DNA from: Alistipes sp.
GTDB taxonomy: Bacteria; Bacteroidota; Bacteroidia; Bacteroidales; Rikenellaceae
Reading direction: 5' to 3'
Assembly: GCA_017424405.1 (NCBI GenBank)
Contig: JAFPAD010000038.1
Coordinates: 1-34,512 of the forward strand
Length of the DNA stretch: 34,512 bases
Of the stretch, positions 15,264 through 23,466 are shown piece by piece. The notes below the pieces were generated by a model. That model saw only the letters and a program-made list of their open reading frames with translations, was not told the DNA's origin and searched no databases. The number at the start of each line of letters is the position of its first letter. Position 1 is the stretch's first letter. The position numbers were made by a program, and so were the translations under genes.

Positions 15264-17003
15264 ATGAAGAAATTTTTCACCTACCTGCTCTCTGCAATGA
15301 CGATTATTGCAGTGGGTTGTTATGATGATTCCAGCCTTTGGAATGAACTAAATTCTCTTAAGGATCGTGTGACTACACTTGAGCAGTTGTGCAAGGAGAT
15401 GAACACAAACATCTCATCGTTAAGCGACATTGTCAAGGCTTTGCAGAACAATGATTATGTAACTAACATCGCACCCATCACCCAAGATGGCAAAGTGATT
15501 GGTTATGTCATCACATTCTCAAAGAGTGGTTCTGTAACAATCTATCATGGCAAAGACGGCAAGGACGGCGCCAACGGCGCAAATGGCGCTGACGGTAAAG
15601 ATGGTCAGGACGGCAAGGACGGAGCTGATGGCTACACACCTGTAATTGGCGTAGCGATGGATACCGACGGTGTATATTATTGGACTTTGGACGGCGACTG
15701 GTTGCTCGACAAGGACGGTAATAAGGTAAAAGCCGAAGGCACTGATGGTAAAGATGGTGCAGATGGCAAGGACGGTGCTGACGGTAAAGATGGAGAGGAC
15801 GGCAAAGATGGTGCAGATGGCAAGGACGGTCAAGATGGCACCAATGGCAAAGATGGACAAAACGGTAAAGACGGCATCACTCCAAAGCTAAAAATCGAGA
15901 ATGGTTATTGGCTCATCTCTTATGACAATGGCTCAACTTGGCAGGAGCTCGGCAAGGCTACGGGCGAGGACGGCGAGGACGGCACTGGTGGCGACTCAAT
16001 GTTTAAGGAGGTAACTTATGACGATGATTTTGTCTATATAACCCTTACCGATGGCTCAAAACTCGTAATTCCACGAGTGCTATATCTTGCAAATAATGAA
16101 ATTTGGTACACATCAACCGATAGCCGGATTGTGAAGCCGGATAAAACCGATGCTTTTGGCGCAAATATCCTCAGTAACGTTTATGAGAATGGTAAAGGTG
16201 TAATCACATTCGATGGCGCTGTTACTTCGATTGGAGATAGTGCATTCCGAAGTTGCAGTAGTTTGACAAGTATAAATATTCCCGATGGAGTTACTGAGAT
16301 TGGAGAGCAGGCATTCTGGAATTGCAGTAGTTTGACAAGTATCACAATCCCCGATAGCGTTACTTCGATTGGAGATATAGCTTTCTTTTATTGCAAATCG
16401 TTGACAAGTATTACTATTCCCGAAGGGGTTACATCGATTGGATTTTACGCTTTCGCTGGTTGCTCATCATTTACCAGTATAACTATTCCCGATAGTGTTA
16501 CAGAGATGAGATATGGCGCTTTTGCGAGTTGTCTATCTTTATCGGCTTTTTATTGGAAATATACCTCTGCTGATAATCGTTGTTTAATTGTTAATAGCAA
16601 GTTACATAGTTTTGCTCCTGCGGGGTTAACCTCCTATACTATTCCCGATAGTATTACTGAGATTGGGGATGTTGTTTTCTGTGATTGCCATTCGTTGACC
16701 CGTATTACCATTCCCAATAGCGTTACTGAGATTGGAAGGTCTGCATTCGAAAATTGCAGTAGTTTAACAAGTATCACAATCCCCGATAGTGTTACTGAGA
16801 TTGGAGGTTCTGCATTCTCTCGTTGCAGTAGTTTGACAAGTGTATATTGCAAAGCAACAACACCACCAACGGGAGGTAGTGATATGTTCAATAACAATGC
16901 ATCTGGTCGCAAAATTTATGTCCCAACAGCTTCGGTTGATGCCTACAAAGCCGCTGACGGTTGGAAGGATTATGCTTCCTCGATTGAGCCTTACAATTTC
17001 TAA
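15264..17003 (+). CDS. Surface lipoprotein: coiled coil, collagen-like repeats and BspA-type LRRs
   Basis: A 579-residue chimeric lipoprotein. A signal ends at Cys19 (IAVGCYDDSS); the acidic residues just after Cys resemble the Bacteroidota surface-export signal. Residues about 25-65 look like the short coiled coil of DUF4988-type lipoproteins (LWNELNSLKDRVTTLEQLC). Collagen-like Gly-x-y runs follow at 96-123 (nine triplets) and 159-204 (fifteen), rich in GKDGAD, each followed by a small TP-headed module with aromatic residues (YYWTLDGDWLL; YWLISYDNGSTW). Residues 318-526 hold eight BspA/LRR_5 units of about 23 residues with the core IPDSVTEIGxxAF, interrupted after the fifth by a 30-residue linker. 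A C-terminal cap with YVPTASVDAYKAADGW follows. BspA-like proteins often bind host or bacterial surfaces; adhesion is an inference. It follows the aminotransferase by 26 bases and ends at a strong terminator. Confidence 0.87.
   Translation: MKKFFTYLLSAMTIIAVGCYDDSSLWNELNSLKDRVTTLEQLCKEMNTNISSLSDIVKALQNNDYVTNIAPITQDGKVIGYVITFSKSGSVTIYHGKDGKDGANGANGADGKDGQDGKDGADGYTPVIGVAMDTDGVYYWTLDGDWLLDKDGNKVKAEGTDGKDGADGKDGADGKDGEDGKDGADGKDGQDGTNGKDGQNGKDGITPKLKIENGYWLISYDNGSTWQELGKATGEDGEDGTGGDSMFKEVTYDDDFVYITLTDGSKLVIPRVLYLANNEIWYTSTDSRIVKPDKTDAFGANILSNVYENGKGVITFDGAVTSIGDSAFRSCSSLTSINIPDGVTEIGEQAFWNCSSLTSITIPDSVTSIGDIAFFYCKSLTSITIPEGVTSIGFYAFAGCSSFTSITIPDSVTEMRYGAFASCLSLSAFYWKYTSADNRCLIVNSKLHSFAPAGLTSYTIPDSITEIGDVVFCDCHSLTRITIPNSVTEIGRSAFENCSSLTSITIPDSVTEIGGSAFSRCSSLTSVYCKATTPPTGGSDMFNNNASGRKIYVPTASVDAYKAADGWKDYASSIEPYNF
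15549..15875 (+). repeat. Collagen-like 9-base tandem repeats in coding DNA
   Basis: Two blocks (15549-15632 and 15738-15875) of in-frame GGCAAAGAC/GGTAAAGATGG-type units encoding Gly-Lys-Asp, Gly-Ala-Asp and relatives. Units vary at third positions, so the array is imperfect, but neighbouring units are similar enough for slippage that changes length by whole triplets without breaking the frame. Confidence 0.8.
16215..16841 (+). repeat. BspA-type LRR repeats, 69-base DNA units
   Basis: Eight units of about 69 bases encode the LRRs. Parts of the units are nearly identical at DNA level: 16321-16357 and 16753-16789 differ at one base in 37. This suggests recent duplication or gene conversion inside the gene. 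Confidence 0.85.
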
Positions 17004-17026
17004 ATAAGAAAAACTGTATAAACTAA

Positions 17027-17058
17027 AAAGGCTGCTAACGGTTAAGTTAGCAGCCTTT
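17027..17058. terminator. Bidirectional terminator between the surface lipoprotein gene and nfo
   Basis: A perfect 13-base inverted repeat (17027-17039 with 17046-17058) around a 6-base loop, flanked by A on the left and T on the right. nfo stops four bases away at 17062. Confidence 0.9.
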
Positions 17059-17061
17059 GAT

Positions 17062-17907
17062 TTACTCTCCTGCGAAACTCTTTAGCAGGGCAATCTCCTC
17101 GGCCCAGCGAGCCTCGTCGGGGGTCTCCAGAATAAGTGGAATACCATCGAAGCGTGCATCTTGAGCAATGTAACGGAATGGGGAGATGCCCAGAAATCCC
17201 TCACCCATAGGCGAGTGGCGGTCCACTCGGCTACCCACAGCCTTCATGGCATCGTTTAAGTGCATGCCTTTCAAATAGCTGAAGCCTACCTCTCTGTCGA
17301 ACTCAGCAAAGACTCTCTCGCAACCCTCCTCGGTCGAGAGGTCGTAACCCGCAGCAAAGGAGTGGCATGTGTCGAGGCACACGCCCACGCGCGACTTATC
17401 CTCCACGCGGTCAATGATATATGCCAAGTGCCAAAAGGCATAGCCGAGGTTGGAGCCCTGACCTGCGGTATTCTCAATCACAGCCGTCACACCGTGAGTT
17501 TTGTCGAGGGCGATGTTAATCGACTCGGCAACAAGTTTGAGGCTCTCCTCTTCGGAAATCTTCTTCAGGTGGCTGCCTGGGTGAAAATTCAAGCGGTCGA
17601 GACCCAGCGCCTCGCAACGCTGCATCTCGTGCAGGAACGACGCACGCGACTTCTCCAGACCCTCCTGTTCGGGGTGTCCCAAATTTATCAGATAGCTGTC
17701 GTGGGGTAGTATCTGTGCTGGCGTGTAGCCATATCTGTCGCAAGCCTCACGGAAGGCATCAATCTGAGCTGTGGTGAGAGCCGGAGCTGCCCACTGACGT
17801 TGGTTCTTGGTAAAGAGAGCAAATGCCGTTGCTCCAATCTCGAAGGCGTTGCGTGGAGCATTTTCCACACCACCTGAAGCGCTTACGTGTGCACCAAAAT
17901 ATTTCAT
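17062..17907 (-). CDS. nfo: Endonuclease IV (AP endonuclease)
   Basis: Endonuclease IV cleaves DNA 5' to abasic sites in base-excision repair using a trinuclear zinc centre. The 281-residue protein begins with the family start [13 protein letters not shown], where the His is a metal ligand. It keeps the other family blocks: [73 protein letters not shown] and the final ILETPDE, which together supply the His, Glu and Asp ligands. Length is typical. It is a single gene with a candidate -7 box at 17936-17943 and a terminator shared with the converging lipoprotein gene. The identification is secure. Confidence 0.95.
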   Translation of the reverse strand: MKYFGAHVSASGGVENAPRNAFEIGATAFALFTKNQRQWAAPALTTAQIDAFREACDRYGYTPAQILPHDSYLINLGHPEQEGLEKSRASFLHEMQRCEALGLDRLNFHPGSHLKKISEEESLKLVAESINIALDKTHGVTAVIENTAGQGSNLGYAFWHLAYIIDRVEDKSRVGVCLDTCHSFAAGYDLSTEEGCERVFAEFDREVGFSYLKGMHLNDAMKAVGSRVDRHSPMGEGFLGISPFRYIAQDARFDGIPLILETPDEARWAEEIALLKSFAGE

Positions 17908-17935
17908 ACCTTGCTAAGTGTTAATTATCCTTTGA

Positions 17936-17943
17936 CAAATGTA
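17936..17943 (-). promoter_or_regulatory. Candidate -7 promoter element for nfo
   Basis: Reads TACATTTG on the minus strand, fitting TAnnTTTG, 28 bases before the nfo ATG. No clear -33 TTG; the upstream DNA is very AT-rich. Confidence 0.45.
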
Positions 17944-17963
17944 GTTAATTTCATGAAATTTAT

Positions 17964-17971
17964 TAATTTTG
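17964..17971 (+). promoter_or_regulatory. Candidate -7 promoter element for the DUF3078-like gene
   Basis: TAATTTTG, 46 bases before the ATG at 18018. The nearest TTG upstream (17932-17934) is 29 bases away, longer than the usual 19-21. It is back to back with the nfo promoter. Confidence 0.4.
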
Positions 17972-18017
17972 TAATCAGAATATTTTTTTATAGTGGTATA
18001 ATTAAAAGTCATAAGAT

Positions 18018-19217
18018 ATGAAGAAATTTTTCGCAATATTGTTTGCCTTGACCTTCGCTACATCGGGTGCGTGGGCGCAGTTTAGCGTGGAGGATAAAAA
18101 TAAGTCTTTGCAGGAGAAGGTGAAAATTGGTAGCGTCGATATGAAGAGCATTACCACTTCAACCTCATATCAGAGCGATGCACGTGACCGTTTGGAGCGT
18201 AAGCGTATCCGCAAGCAGCGCAATTACTTGGAACTTGTGACACAGCTTAATGCCGATATGTGGATGTATAATGAGGCTTGGCTCAATCGTCGCGGAGGCG
18301 ATAATTCGGTCAATATCTCGGGTCGTGTATTTGCTAAGCATATTTATCAGCAAGACAAGTTTAGTGTAACGACACAGTTCGAGGGTAACTACGGTTACAA
18401 CTACATTCGTTTGGAGAAGACAAATGACGAAGGAAAAGTCACCAAAGAGGGTAACTGGTTCAAAAATATCGACAACCTTTGGTTGCAGTCACAGCCCGTG
18501 CGTTCGATTAAGAATAATTGGAGTTACTCGGGACTTGTGAAGATTCGTAGCCAGTTCTCGAAGACTTATAGCTCGCGCGTGGATCAATCCGACGCCACTG
18601 TATCTACATCGTTCATGGCTCCAGGATATGTCGATCTCTCTTTGGGTTTTCAATTTAAGTCCCCTAAGCCAAAGTTCCCTATTCAGATTACACTTAACCC
18701 TTTGTCAAGTAGTGGAACGGTGGTATGGAATGACGAGATTGAGGCTATTTACCGTAAGAGAAATGCCACTAATTGGTTTGGTATCGAGATGGGTAAGCAT
18801 GCGACCTTCTCAGGCGGTTCTAACTTGAATATTGCATTCTCTCGAAATTTTGGTAAAAACAATTGGCTCAACTATTGGACCAACTGTGCAGTCTATTATG
18901 GTTGGATTACCAATGTGGTGAATCATAACAAAATTCATGATTACTATGCCTACTTGAGAGAGAAACGAGCATGGGACGCAGCGGCACCTGCCGAGGGACA
19001 GGCCGACACGCGAGGACCTGCACCTCAGGCAAAACCTTATTGTGTAGAGTTGCATCCAACCGTTGAGTGGAAGAATACTGTTACAATCCGCACGGCAAAA
19101 TATCTCACCACCACATTGCAGGTAAATATGTACTACAACAAGGCGGCATCGGATAAGGTTGAGATTCAGTCGCAGTTGAAGTTGGGATTCTCATATTCAA
19201 TCAATAATCGTAAGTAG
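18018..19217 (+). CDS. DUF3078-like outer-membrane beta-barrel protein
   Basis: A 399-residue secreted protein with a clean signal peptide (cleavage after AWA, residue 20). It then shows alternating aromatic/polar strands typical of outer-membrane barrels. The stretch AWLNRRGGDNSVNISGRVFA resembles the Gly-Gly-x-Asn-Ser core of DUF3078 proteins, a Bacteroidota family of unknown function. Many strands end in Tyr, Phe or Trp, and the C-terminus LKLGFSYSINNRK is short of a canonical terminal Phe. A loop near residues 315-335 is Ala/Pro/Gly-rich and hydrophilic. The S41 protease gene follows 67 bases later on the same strand with no terminator between, so co-transcription is possible. Barrel and family are likely; function is unknown. 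Confidence 0.7.
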   Translation: MKKFFAILFALTFATSGAWAQFSVEDKNKSLQEKVKIGSVDMKSITTSTSYQSDARDRLERKRIRKQRNYLELVTQLNADMWMYNEAWLNRRGGDNSVNISGRVFAKHIYQQDKFSVTTQFEGNYGYNYIRLEKTNDEGKVTKEGNWFKNIDNLWLQSQPVRSIKNNWSYSGLVKIRSQFSKTYSSRVDQSDATVSTSFMAPGYVDLSLGFQFKSPKPKFPIQITLNPLSSSGTVVWNDEIEAIYRKRNATNWFGIEMGKHATFSGGSNLNIAFSRNFGKNNWLNYWTNCAVYYGWITNVVNHNKIHDYYAYLREKRAWDAAAPAEGQADTRGPAPQAKPYCVELHPTVEWKNTVTIRTAKYLTTTLQVNMYYNKAASDKVEIQSQLKLGFSYSINNRK

Positions 19218-19284
19218 AGCTTTAGCCCCTCACTCAGCAGCTTGGTATGTGGATTGTTGGGGTGGTATATAAATTTTGTGTTCA

Positions 19285-20928
19285 ATGTATAAAAATTCTA
19301 AGCACACTATAATATTCCCATTTGTATTGGCGGTGGGAATTGTTTTGGGAATATTGTTGGGTCAGTTTGTGGGACGAAACAAGGCCGAGACACAACTGCG
19401 TACCATAATTAGCCGTACGGGACTTACTTCGCCCAATAAGTTGATGCAGACGTGTATGTTGGTCGAGAATAAATATGTTGATTCAATCTCGATGGACTCT
19501 CTGACCGAGTTGGTTATTCCGTTGATGATGAAGGAGCTTGACCCACACTCGGAGTATATCCCTGCACGCGATATGCAGGCTATGAACGAGGTGCTGGAGG
19601 CCGAGTTCGATGGCATAGGTGTTACGTTCAATGCCGCTACTGACACGGTTATTATCCTTAGCGTAATACCCAATGGTCCGAGTGCCAAGGCAGGAATTGT
19701 GGCAGGTGATCGCATTATCGAGGTTGATGATACGTTGGTGTCGGGTGTGAAGATGCCACAAAATAACATCGTCAAGCGTCTGCGCGGAAAACGAGGTACA
19801 CATGTCAAACTATCGCTCCAGCGTCAAGGTGTCGAGGAGTTGGTCGAGATGGATGTGGTGCGTGATGCAATTCCAATCAAGAGCATCGAGTCGGCGTTTA
19901 TGATTAACGACGAGGTTGGTTTTGTGCGTTTGTCACAGTTCGCTCGCACGTCGCATGCCGAGTTGATGAAGGCATTGTCTGTTTTGCGTGAGCAAGGCAT
20001 GACAAAGCTCATCTTCGATTTGCGTGGTAATTCGGGCGGCTTCCTCGACCAGGCAATCCTTATCGCAAACGAGTTTTTGCCTCAAGGTAATCTCATCGTC
20101 TATACCGAGGATCGCAATGGTCAGCAGGTGAAGGAGTATAGTGATGGCAGTGGCTCGGCTACAGATCTCGATTTGATTGTTTTGATTGATGAGGGCAGTG
20201 CGTCGTCAAGCGAAATATTGGCGGGTGCGGTGCAGGATAACGATAGAGGTACGATTGTGGGTCGTCGTTCGTTTGGTAAGGGCTTGGTGCAGCAGCAGGT
20301 GCCTTATGCCGATGGCTCGGCACTGAGATTGACCATAGCGCGTTACTATACGCCAACGGGTCGTTCGATTCAGAAGCCATATCAGAATGGTATGCAAGAT
20401 GATTACGATTTGGACATGGTACGCCGATATAGCAACAATGAGTTCTTCTCCGCTGATAGTATTCATTTCGCCGATTCGTTGAAGTACACCACTCCGAAGG
20501 GTAAGGTGGTTTATGGTGGTGGCGGAATTATGCCTGATATCTTCATTCCTATGGATACGGTTGATGTGACCAAATATTTCATGGAGGTTTCGGGTAGAAA
20601 TATCTTATATCGCTATACGATTGAGTATGCCGACAAGCATCGTGCGGCACTTAACGAGGTGCAAACTATTGCGCAGTTGCAGGCTTTGTTAGACTCTGAT
20701 ACTAATTTGGTGCAGGACTTTGTGCGTTATGCGGCGCGTCATGGTGTGCGTCCCGTGCAGCGAGATATTGCACGCTCGCGCAAACTTATCGAGGCTCAGT
20801 TGCGAGCTTACATTGGTCGTAATACAACGTTGGAGGATAATGGATTCTATTACAACATCATTCCAATTGATAAGGTGTTGCTTGAGTCCATAAACATGTT
20901 TGAGAAGCAAGATACAAGTAAAAATTAA
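19285..20928 (+). CDS. S41 family C-terminal processing protease
   Basis: A 547-residue Ctp/Prc-type serine protease that cleaves envelope proteins at their C-termini. An N-terminal membrane anchor (about residues 9-29) is followed by a PDZ domain (about 85-165, GIGVTFN to GDRIIEVDD) that recognises substrate tails. The protease core then carries the Ser-Lys dyad: Ser307 in GSASSSEI and Lys332 in RRSFGKGLVQQ, 25 residues apart as in characterised members. The Gly-rich LRGNSGG loop is also present. The frame extends three codons to a TTG at 19276, but the ATG at 19285 gives the natural start. A C-terminal region of about 150 residues follows the core. A small membrane-protein gene starts seven bases after the stop. 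Substrates are unknown. Confidence 0.92.
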   Translation: MYKNSKHTIIFPFVLAVGIVLGILLGQFVGRNKAETQLRTIISRTGLTSPNKLMQTCMLVENKYVDSISMDSLTELVIPLMMKELDPHSEYIPARDMQAMNEVLEAEFDGIGVTFNAATDTVIILSVIPNGPSAKAGIVAGDRIIEVDDTLVSGVKMPQNNIVKRLRGKRGTHVKLSLQRQGVEELVEMDVVRDAIPIKSIESAFMINDEVGFVRLSQFARTSHAELMKALSVLREQGMTKLIFDLRGNSGGFLDQAILIANEFLPQGNLIVYTEDRNGQQVKEYSDGSGSATDLDLIVLIDEGSASSSEILAGAVQDNDRGTIVGRRSFGKGLVQQQVPYADGSALRLTIARYYTPTGRSIQKPYQNGMQDDYDLDMVRRYSNNEFFSADSIHFADSLKYTTPKGKVVYGGGGIMPDIFIPMDTVDVTKYFMEVSGRNILYRYTIEYADKHRAALNEVQTIAQLQALLDSDTNLVQDFVRYAARHGVRPVQRDIARSRKLIEAQLRAYIGRNTTLEDNGFYYNIIPIDKVLLESINMFEKQDTSKN

Positions 20929-20935
20929 TGAAGAT

Positions 20936-21193
20936 ATGGTGAAGAAATTTTTAGGATATATTGTTGCAATAGCTGTAATTGCGATTATCGTCTTTACAGT
21001 GATGGGTGCTGGTACTTATACATCAATGTTGCCTGAGGACCTGTTTTCGGTTGAGGGTACTACGCCTAAACTTATCGACGTTAAGGTGTCGCAGGATAGC
21101 ATCATGCTTGAGGAGGAAGTCATCTCTGTCGATACGATGAATGTCGATAGTGCAATGCTTGAGGAGGTCGATACAACAGCTCTTGAGAATTAA
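20936..21193 (+). CDS. Small single-pass membrane protein with acidic tail, unrecognised
   Basis: I do not recognise this 85-residue protein. A hydrophobic helix (about residues 5-25) follows two lysines, predicting an inner-membrane anchor with the acidic tail outside. The tail contains a repeated block, DSIMLEEEV and DSAMLEEV, and ends in ALEN; it has many Asp/Glu and no Cys. The frame extends to 20900 inside the protease gene, but the ATG at 20936, seven bases after the protease stop, is the sensible start. It sits between an S41 protease and a metallophosphatase and is probably co-expressed with both. It could be a partner, substrate or accessory of the protease; no sequence feature proves this. 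Confidence 0.65.
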   Translation: MVKKFLGYIVAIAVIAIIVFTVMGAGTYTSMLPEDLFSVEGTTPKLIDVKVSQDSIMLEEEVISVDTMNVDSAMLEEVDTTALEN

Positions 21194-21214
21194 AACTCTA
21201 AAACTAACCTGAAT

Positions 21215-22399
21215 ATGAAACGACTGATTTTTTTGATGATGGCATTGCTTATGACCATCAACCTATTTGCCGAAGAGCTACCCAAGACAGCCAATATCAA
21301 GTGTGGTCCATGGGTTGTGGGTGTGACCGAGAATGAGATGACAATCGTTTGGACATCTACGTCACGTTGTATGGGTTGGGTTGAGGTTGCGCCCGATGAT
21401 GGTACGTCGTTTTATGCTGAGGAACGTCCTCGTTATTATGAGGATTTGATGGGTCGCCACGTAGTGTCGCAGGTGCATCATGTGCGATTGACTAACCTAA
21501 AGCCCGGCACGGTATATCGCTATCGTCTTTTCCAGCAGTGCATAGACGATAGAGGTCATAGCCCTATTCCGCTGGGTCGTGTTACGGCAAGCGATGTCTA
21601 TTCGCGCAAGCCTTTTGCTGTGTGCACTCTCGACAAGAGCAAGGAGGAGATTTCGTTTACGATGATAAACGACATTCATGGACGTGACTCGATTATGAAT
21701 GCTCACACGAAAGATGTGCGTGCAAATAATCCCGACTTTGTAGTGTTTAATGGAGATATGGTGAGCTTTATGGGCTCGATAGATGATATCGAGAAGGGTT
21801 TTATGACACGAGCATCAAAGAACTTCTCGCCCGACTATCCACTTGTTTATGTGCGTGGTAATCATGAATCACGAGGTCCTGGTTATGGCGAGTTTTTAAA
21901 TCTCTTCCCAACCTCAACTGGTACACCATCATACGTGTTCAAGCATGGACCTGCTGCATTCTTAGTGTTGGATTGTGGCGAGGATAAGCCCGATTCTGAC
22001 ATCGAGTATGGCGGTACGGCAGCTTATGATGCTTATCGTGAGCAGATGGCAGCATGGCTCAAACAGGCAATTGAGAGCGAAGAGTTTAAGACAGCTCCGG
22101 TTAAGATAGCCTTGATGCATATCCCATTCGAGAAAGAGGCTGGCTGGTGGGGTAATAACGAATTGAAGCGTTTGTTGTTGCCACTGCTTAATGAGGCTGG
22201 TATTGATGTTATGTTGAGTGGTCATAATCATGCTTATAGCTTCCGCAAGGCGGGTAGCATGAATGGTAATGAGTTCCCAATCTTGGTTAATAGCAACAAT
22301 GATAGGGTAGAGGTGAAGGTTAATAAGAGTGAGATACGAATGAATGTGATTGACGCTACGGGTAAGCTCCTGCACGAGCATGTAATAAAGGTAGAGTAG
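21215..22399 (+). CDS. Secreted purple-acid-phosphatase-like metallophosphoesterase
   Basis: A 394-residue calcineurin-type metallophosphoesterase with a signal peptide (about 1-19). Residues 25-125 form a fibronectin-III-like domain as in purple acid phosphatases, with the SQVHHVRLTNLKPGTVYRYR signature. The metal motifs are complete: Asp153 and His155 (NDIHG), Asp181 (NGDMV), Asn216-His217 (RGNHES), His302 (MHIPF), and His337 and His339 (SGHNHAY). It probably hydrolyses phosphate mono- or diesters in the periplasm; the substrate is not evident. The tyrosine that gives classical purple acid phosphatases their colour is not clear at its usual place, so I do not claim that subgroup. The gene follows the small membrane-protein gene by 21 bases and ends at the terminator at 22422-22448. 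Confidence 0.86.
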   Translation: MKRLIFLMMALLMTINLFAEELPKTANIKCGPWVVGVTENEMTIVWTSTSRCMGWVEVAPDDGTSFYAEERPRYYEDLMGRHVVSQVHHVRLTNLKPGTVYRYRLFQQCIDDRGHSPIPLGRVTASDVYSRKPFAVCTLDKSKEEISFTMINDIHGRDSIMNAHTKDVRANNPDFVVFNGDMVSFMGSIDDIEKGFMTRASKNFSPDYPLVYVRGNHESRGPGYGEFLNLFPTSTGTPSYVFKHGPAAFLVLDCGEDKPDSDIEYGGTAAYDAYREQMAAWLKQAIESEEFKTAPVKIALMHIPFEKEAGWWGNNELKRLLLPLLNEAGIDVMLSGHNHAYSFRKAGSMNGNEFPILVNSNNDRVEVKVNKSEIRMNVIDATGKLLHEHVIKVE

Positions 22400-22421
22400 A
22401 ATATACCTATATATAAATAAT

Positions 22422-22448
22422 AAGGGATAGAGTTAAGCTCTATCCCTT
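22422..22448. terminator. Bidirectional terminator between the phosphatase gene and deoC
   Basis: A perfect 11-base inverted repeat (22422-22432 with 22438-22448) around the loop TTAAG, followed by TT and flanked by AT-rich DNA, between two converging genes. Confidence 0.88.
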
Positions 22449-22470
22449 TTATTATTTCAGAAGAATACTC

Positions 22471-23346
22471 TTAATAATACTTTATCTCCTTGCCCTCGAT
22501 TGCTGAGAGAAGATTGTTCGCCAGCGATGATGCTCCGATACGGAATAAATCAGTGGTAAGCCACTCTTCGCCTAAGATTTCCTTTACGATGGTGTAGTAT
22601 AGTGCCGCTTCCTCGGCAGTGCGGATACCTCCAGCAGCTTTGAAACCCACCTTACGTCCACAGTGTGTGTAATAATCCTTAATAGCGTGACACATCACAA
22701 CTGCTGCCTCTGGAGTTGCTGCGACATCTATTTTACCTGTCGATGTCTTTATGAAATCAGCTCCCGCCTGCATAGCCAAAAGCGATGCCTGACGGATAAG
22801 TTCAGGGCTACACAAAGCGCCCGTCTCAAGAATTACCTTGAGTGTCGCGCCCTCCGACTCCTCTCGAAGCACCTCAATTTCATTTGCAGCTTCATCTAAC
22901 GCTCCAGCGAGAACCTTTCCTACATTGAGCACCACATCTACTTCGTCTGCGCCATTCTCAATAGCCATAGCCACCTCAAGCATTTTCACCTCGAGGAATG
23001 TCTGCGATGAAGGGAAACCGCCCGCGACGCTCGTTATGCGTAGTGGCGTGGCGTCAATTTCCAATCCTACGGTCTCCACAAACGGCGGATAGACGCATAT
23101 AGACGCAACATTAGGTAGGTGAGGGTAGTCCATCGTAAATTCAGCTGCACGACGAGCGAACGTCGCTACCGATTGCTCCGAGTCACAAGGCGAAAGTGTT
23201 GTGAGGTCTATCGCCGAGTAGCAGAACTTATACACATCGGTGTTGTAATTTGCGGTGGCAGCTTTGCATAGCGATTCTATTTCACTTGCTACTTGAGCCT
23301 GCGTAGGGGCTGCATCATACTCACTAAGATGATTGGCGTACTCCAT
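22471..23346 (-). CDS. deoC: Deoxyribose-phosphate aldolase
   Basis: DeoC splits 2-deoxyribose-5-phosphate into glyceraldehyde-3-phosphate and acetaldehyde in deoxynucleoside breakdown. The 291-residue class I aldolase carries the Schiff-base lysine Lys200 in DFIKTSTGK, Asp137 in DEVDVVLNVG and Lys236 in VGFKAAGGI, the usual catalytic set. Other family blocks are SICVYPPFV and SVAGGFPSS. It has an N-terminal extension of about 40 residues relative to short bacterial DeoC, as in the longer (about 260-290) subgroup. The gene is monocistronic: a -7 box at 23369-23376, a terminator for the preceding gene upstream, and its own terminator at the 3' side. No other nucleoside-catabolism gene is in the window. 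Confidence 0.95.
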   Translation of the reverse strand: MEYANHLSEYDAAPTQAQVASEIESLCKAATANYNTDVYKFCYSAIDLTTLSPCDSEQSVATFARRAAEFTMDYPHLPNVASICVYPPFVETVGLEIDATPLRITSVAGGFPSSQTFLEVKMLEVAMAIENGADEVDVVLNVGKVLAGALDEAANEIEVLREESEGATLKVILETGALCSPELIRQASLLAMQAGADFIKTSTGKIDVAATPEAAVVMCHAIKDYYTHCGRKVGFKAAGGIRTAEEAALYYTIVKEILGEEWLTTDLFRIGASSLANNLLSAIEGKEIKYY

Positions 23347-23368
23347 AGTTTTAAGGTTTTCTTATATG

Positions 23369-23376
23369 CAAAGATA
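23369..23376 (-). promoter_or_regulatory. Candidate -7 promoter element for deoC
   Basis: Reads TATCTTTG on the minus strand, 22 bases before the deoC ATG. A TTG lies 24 bases further upstream (23401-23403), a little beyond the usual 19-21. Confidence 0.5.
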
Positions 23377-23411
23377 ATAATATATTATTAAGGTATGACT
23401 CAAGATAACAA

Positions 23412-23447
23412 AAAAACTGCCCAATCTGAAAAGATTGAGCAGTTTTT
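23412..23447. terminator. Terminator downstream of the OmpA/TPR lipoprotein gene
   Basis: A 16-base stem with one C-A mismatch (23412-23427 with 23432-23447), capped by a GAAA tetraloop as read on the plus strand, with A and T runs at its ends. It lies 20 bases past the lipoprotein stop on the minus strand and separates that gene from deoC. Confidence 0.88.
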
Positions 23448-23466
23448 ATAAATTTAATCTAAATGA

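Noticed and set aside
15549..15875. Repeats in the collagen-like region as a CRISPR array
   Set aside because: Units are 9 bases, imperfect and in frame with a long lipoprotein gene; there are no spacers.
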